DNA of 7,509 nucleotides. Source: Deltaproteobacteria bacterium. Lineage in GTDB: Bacteria; Desulfobacterota; DSM-4660; Desulfatiglandales; B25-G16. A program made the position numbers and the translations under genes. The stretch lies in NCBI GenBank assembly GCA_020355145.1, contig CP070660.1, forward strand, positions 1,139,327 to 1,146,835. The letters are read 5' to 3'. A model generated the notes under the pieces. The model saw only the letters and a list, made by a program, of their open reading frames with translations. It was not told the origin of the DNA and searched no databases. This document shows positions 5,757 through 7,509 of this stretch, one piece after another (position 1 is the first letter of the stretch; every line of letters begins with the position of its first letter).

Positions 5757-6059
5757 ATGGCTGATGCAAAAAGAGGTGACTTAGTTCAGATCCATAAAAC
5801 CGTCTTAGAACCCGATCAGAGGCCCGATAACCTTCCTTCTTGCACCAAGTCCGTACCTTATCAATGCTGGATTAAGGGTTTTCTTATAGATGAAGATGCA
5901 CGTATAGGGGATGTGGTTAAGATCCAAACATTTATTGGTAGAGAGATCTCGGGAATCCTTTATCAGGTCAGCCCCATTTATGATCATAATTTTGGAGAAT
6001 CCCAAAGAGAACTCCTATCAATTGGTAATGAGGTTAGGAAACAGCTAGAAAAGACCTAA
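5757..6059 (+). CDS. ortA: 2-amino-4-oxopentanoate thiolase, alpha subunit
   Basis: Small subunit of the enzyme that cleaves 2-amino-4-oxopentanoate with CoA to acetyl-CoA and D-alanine, a late step of oxidative ornithine degradation in anaerobes. The product has 100 residues, the usual size for OrtA. Recognisable features are the N-terminal RGDLVQIHKTVLEPDQR, a central VPYQCWIKGFL, GDVVKIQTFIGREISGILYQVSPIYDHNFG shared across 51-80, and a C-terminal GNEVRKQLEK helix. There is no signal peptide or membrane segment, so it is cytoplasmic. The ATG at 5757 has a good ribosome site 9 bases upstream. ortB follows after a 14-base gap, indicating one operon; this pairing with the PLP subunit is the strongest support for the call. 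A cobalamin riboswitch lies upstream on the opposite strand. This fits the pathway because its aminomutase needs adenosylcobalamin. Confidence 0.9.
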   Translation: MADAKRGDLVQIHKTVLEPDQRPDNLPSCTKSVPYQCWIKGFLIDEDARIGDVVKIQTFIGREISGILYQVSPIYDHNFGESQRELLSIGNEVRKQLEKT

Positions 6060-6073
6060 AAGGGACAAACAGC

Positions 6074-7509
6074 ATGGATATCAGTTATTTCGCAGTAATC
6101 TCAAGAAAGAAGGATATCTTAAAGAAGGCGACCGGTATTGACTATGATGAGTTTGAGATATCTCCCATTGCCTTCGATTATGAGGGGCTTATGAATTCCT
6201 GCGAATATTCCTCGGAAGATGTGCAAAGGATCTTAGAGGAAACCGGGGTCGGTAAGACACCATTATTGGAGCTAAAAAATCTAACCGAATTAGTCCGATC
6301 AATCTCACTACCTGGAAGAGGTGGACGGATCTTCGTTAAAGATGAGGCGGCCAATCCAAGTGGAAGCTTTAAGGATCGTAGGGCAGCCTTATCTGTCTTT
6401 CATGCTAAGAGGCTAGGATACAAAGGGGTGGTGGCTGCCAGTTCAGGGAACTATGGCGCTGCGGTAGCCTCCCAAGCTGCCAAACGCGGTCTGAAGGCCA
6501 TTATTCTTCAAGAGGTATACGACAGCAGGAAGGTAGGGCAACCGGAGATACTTGAAAAGACAAGGGCTTGTGAGGCCTATGGGGCGGAAGTTTGGCAGTT
6601 AACCGTAGGTCCGGAGCTTTTTTATATTATGCTTCGAGTCTTGGAAGAAACGGGATTCTTCAGCGCCTCGCTCTATGTTCCTACGAGCGTAAGGGGTATT
6701 GAGACCCTGGGGCACGAGTTGGCCCAGCAGGTTTTTCAAAAAGAAGGGCGATTTCCTGACATGGTGATCATTACCCATGCCGGAGGAGGTAATGTTACAG
6801 GGACGGCCCGTGGATTGAACAAGGCGGGGAGTCACGACACCATTGTAGTAGGAGTCTCTGTGGATCTCCAAGGGCTCCATATGGCCAGCGATATCGATTT
6901 CAATCGAAAGTCTTTTACAACCGGACATACGGGTTTTGGGATACCTTTTCTCACCTGGCCTGATAGAACAGATGTACCAAGGAACTGTGCTCGTGGCCTC
7001 AGGTATCTAGATCGTTATTTATCGGTAACCCAGGGAGAGGTCTTCTATACAACGGAACTGCTGGCAAAGCTCGAAGGTATAGAAAGGGGTCCTGCTGGAA
7101 ACACCTCATTGGCTGGCGCTATCTCCCTTGCTAGGGAATTGGACAGGGATCAGATCCTGGTGGTTCAGGAAACAGAATACACCGCTGCTGGAAAGCTTCC
7201 CTCCTCTCAATTGACCTTTGCACGGGAGAATGAAATCGAGGTAAGACGTGGAGATCCCAAAGAAAATGTCCCCGGTAAAGCGATTGTCATTCCCGAAAGG
7301 GTTGATCAGATCGAGGTTGAAGACAGCGATATGGACAAGATCCGTCACTCTTATATTGAAAGAGCTACGAAGATGACAGAGGGCTATGTACCTACACAGG
7401 AAGATATCCGTTTTCTCGCTGAGGACTCAAAAAGCTCAATCGATTATGTCCGGGAGACCGTAGAGTCATTGAACATCAAGACAGCGAATTCAGCCTCGCG
7501 TCTCGTTCG
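6074..7509 (+). CDS. ortB: 2-amino-4-oxopentanoate thiolase, PLP-dependent beta subunit, 3' end cut by window edge
   Basis: Catalytic subunit that works with OrtA, using pyridoxal phosphate to split 2-amino-4-oxopentanoate into D-alanine and acetyl-CoA. The frame is open for 478 codons to the window edge, so it is probably within a few residues of complete. It has a threonine-synthase-like fold type II PLP domain. The Schiff-base lysine is Lys100 in NPSGSFKDRRA, a cofactor loop SSGNYGAA starts at 123, and a glycine-rich phosphate-binding loop THAGGGNVTG spans 234-243. The N-terminal segment before GKTPLLELKNL (about 1-60) and the C-terminal helical tail TEGYVPTQEDIRFLAED set it apart from true threonine synthase, as does its coupling to ortA. 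The ATG at 6074 follows an AAAAGGGA ribosome site. Aminomutase genes oraS/oraE, often next to these genes in ornithine fermenters, would be expected downstream but lie outside the window. Confidence 0.92.
   Translation, partial: MDISYFAVISRKKDILKKATGIDYDEFEISPIAFDYEGLMNSCEYSSEDVQRILEETGVGKTPLLELKNLTELVRSISLPGRGGRIFVKDEAANPSGSFKDRRAALSVFHAKRLGYKGVVAASSGNYGAAVASQAAKRGLKAIILQEVYDSRKVGQPEILEKTRACEAYGAEVWQLTVGPELFYIMLRVLEETGFFSASLYVPTSVRGIETLGHELAQQVFQKEGRFPDMVIITHAGGGNVTGTARGLNKAGSHDTIVVGVSVDLQGLHMASDIDFNRKSFTTGHTGFGIPFLTWPDRTDVPRNCARGLRYLDRYLSVTQGEVFYTTELLAKLEGIERGPAGNTSLAGAISLARELDRDQILVVQETEYTAAGKLPSSQLTFARENEIEVRRGDPKENVPGKAIVIPERVDQIEVEDSDMDKIRHSYIERATKMTEGYVPTQEDIRFLAEDSKSSIDYVRETVESLNIKTANSASRLV

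Overview
The window looks like a piece of chromosome from an anaerobic Gram-negative bacterium. A class III (oxygen-sensitive) ribonucleotide reductase and an ornithine-fermentation thiolase point to anaerobic life. A TonB-dependent receptor with a signal peptide requires an outer membrane. I cannot fix the taxon from sequence alone; a Desulfobacterota-like or similar anaerobic lineage is a guess.

Layout. (1) Positions 1-2073, minus strand: nrdD, almost complete and running off the left edge just after its glycyl-radical motif. It has a strong sigma70-type promoter overlapped by two NrdR-box-like sites and a leader of about 110 nt rich in small hairpins. (2) Positions 2221-2473: a gene-free gap of about 250 bases. 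(3) Positions 2474-5018, plus strand: promoter, cobalamin riboswitch, intrinsic terminator, then a full-length TonB-dependent receptor (698 aa), by context a corrinoid (BtuB-like) transporter. (4) Positions 5036-5235: the frameshifted 3' end of a second, diverged TonB-dependent receptor. (5) Positions 5256-5581, minus strand: a second cobalamin riboswitch with its own candidate promoter and a downstream terminator-like hairpin, but no gene behind it. It points into the 3' end of the receptor region. (6) Positions 5662-7509, plus strand: promoter, ortA and ortB, the two subunits of 2-amino-4-oxopentanoate thiolase; ortB runs off the right edge.

How it fits together. The oxidative ornithine pathway that uses OrtAB begins with D-ornithine 4,5-aminomutase, which needs adenosylcobalamin (established knowledge). 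A B12-controlled corrinoid receptor and a second B12 riboswitch beside the ort genes therefore make metabolic sense, although the aminomutase genes themselves are not in the window. The least expected element is the orphan minus-strand riboswitch. It may be a relic of a rearranged B12 locus, consistent with the adjacent receptor fragment and its own departures from consensus. Alternatively it may control an antisense RNA against the receptor mRNA. The sequence alone does not decide between these.
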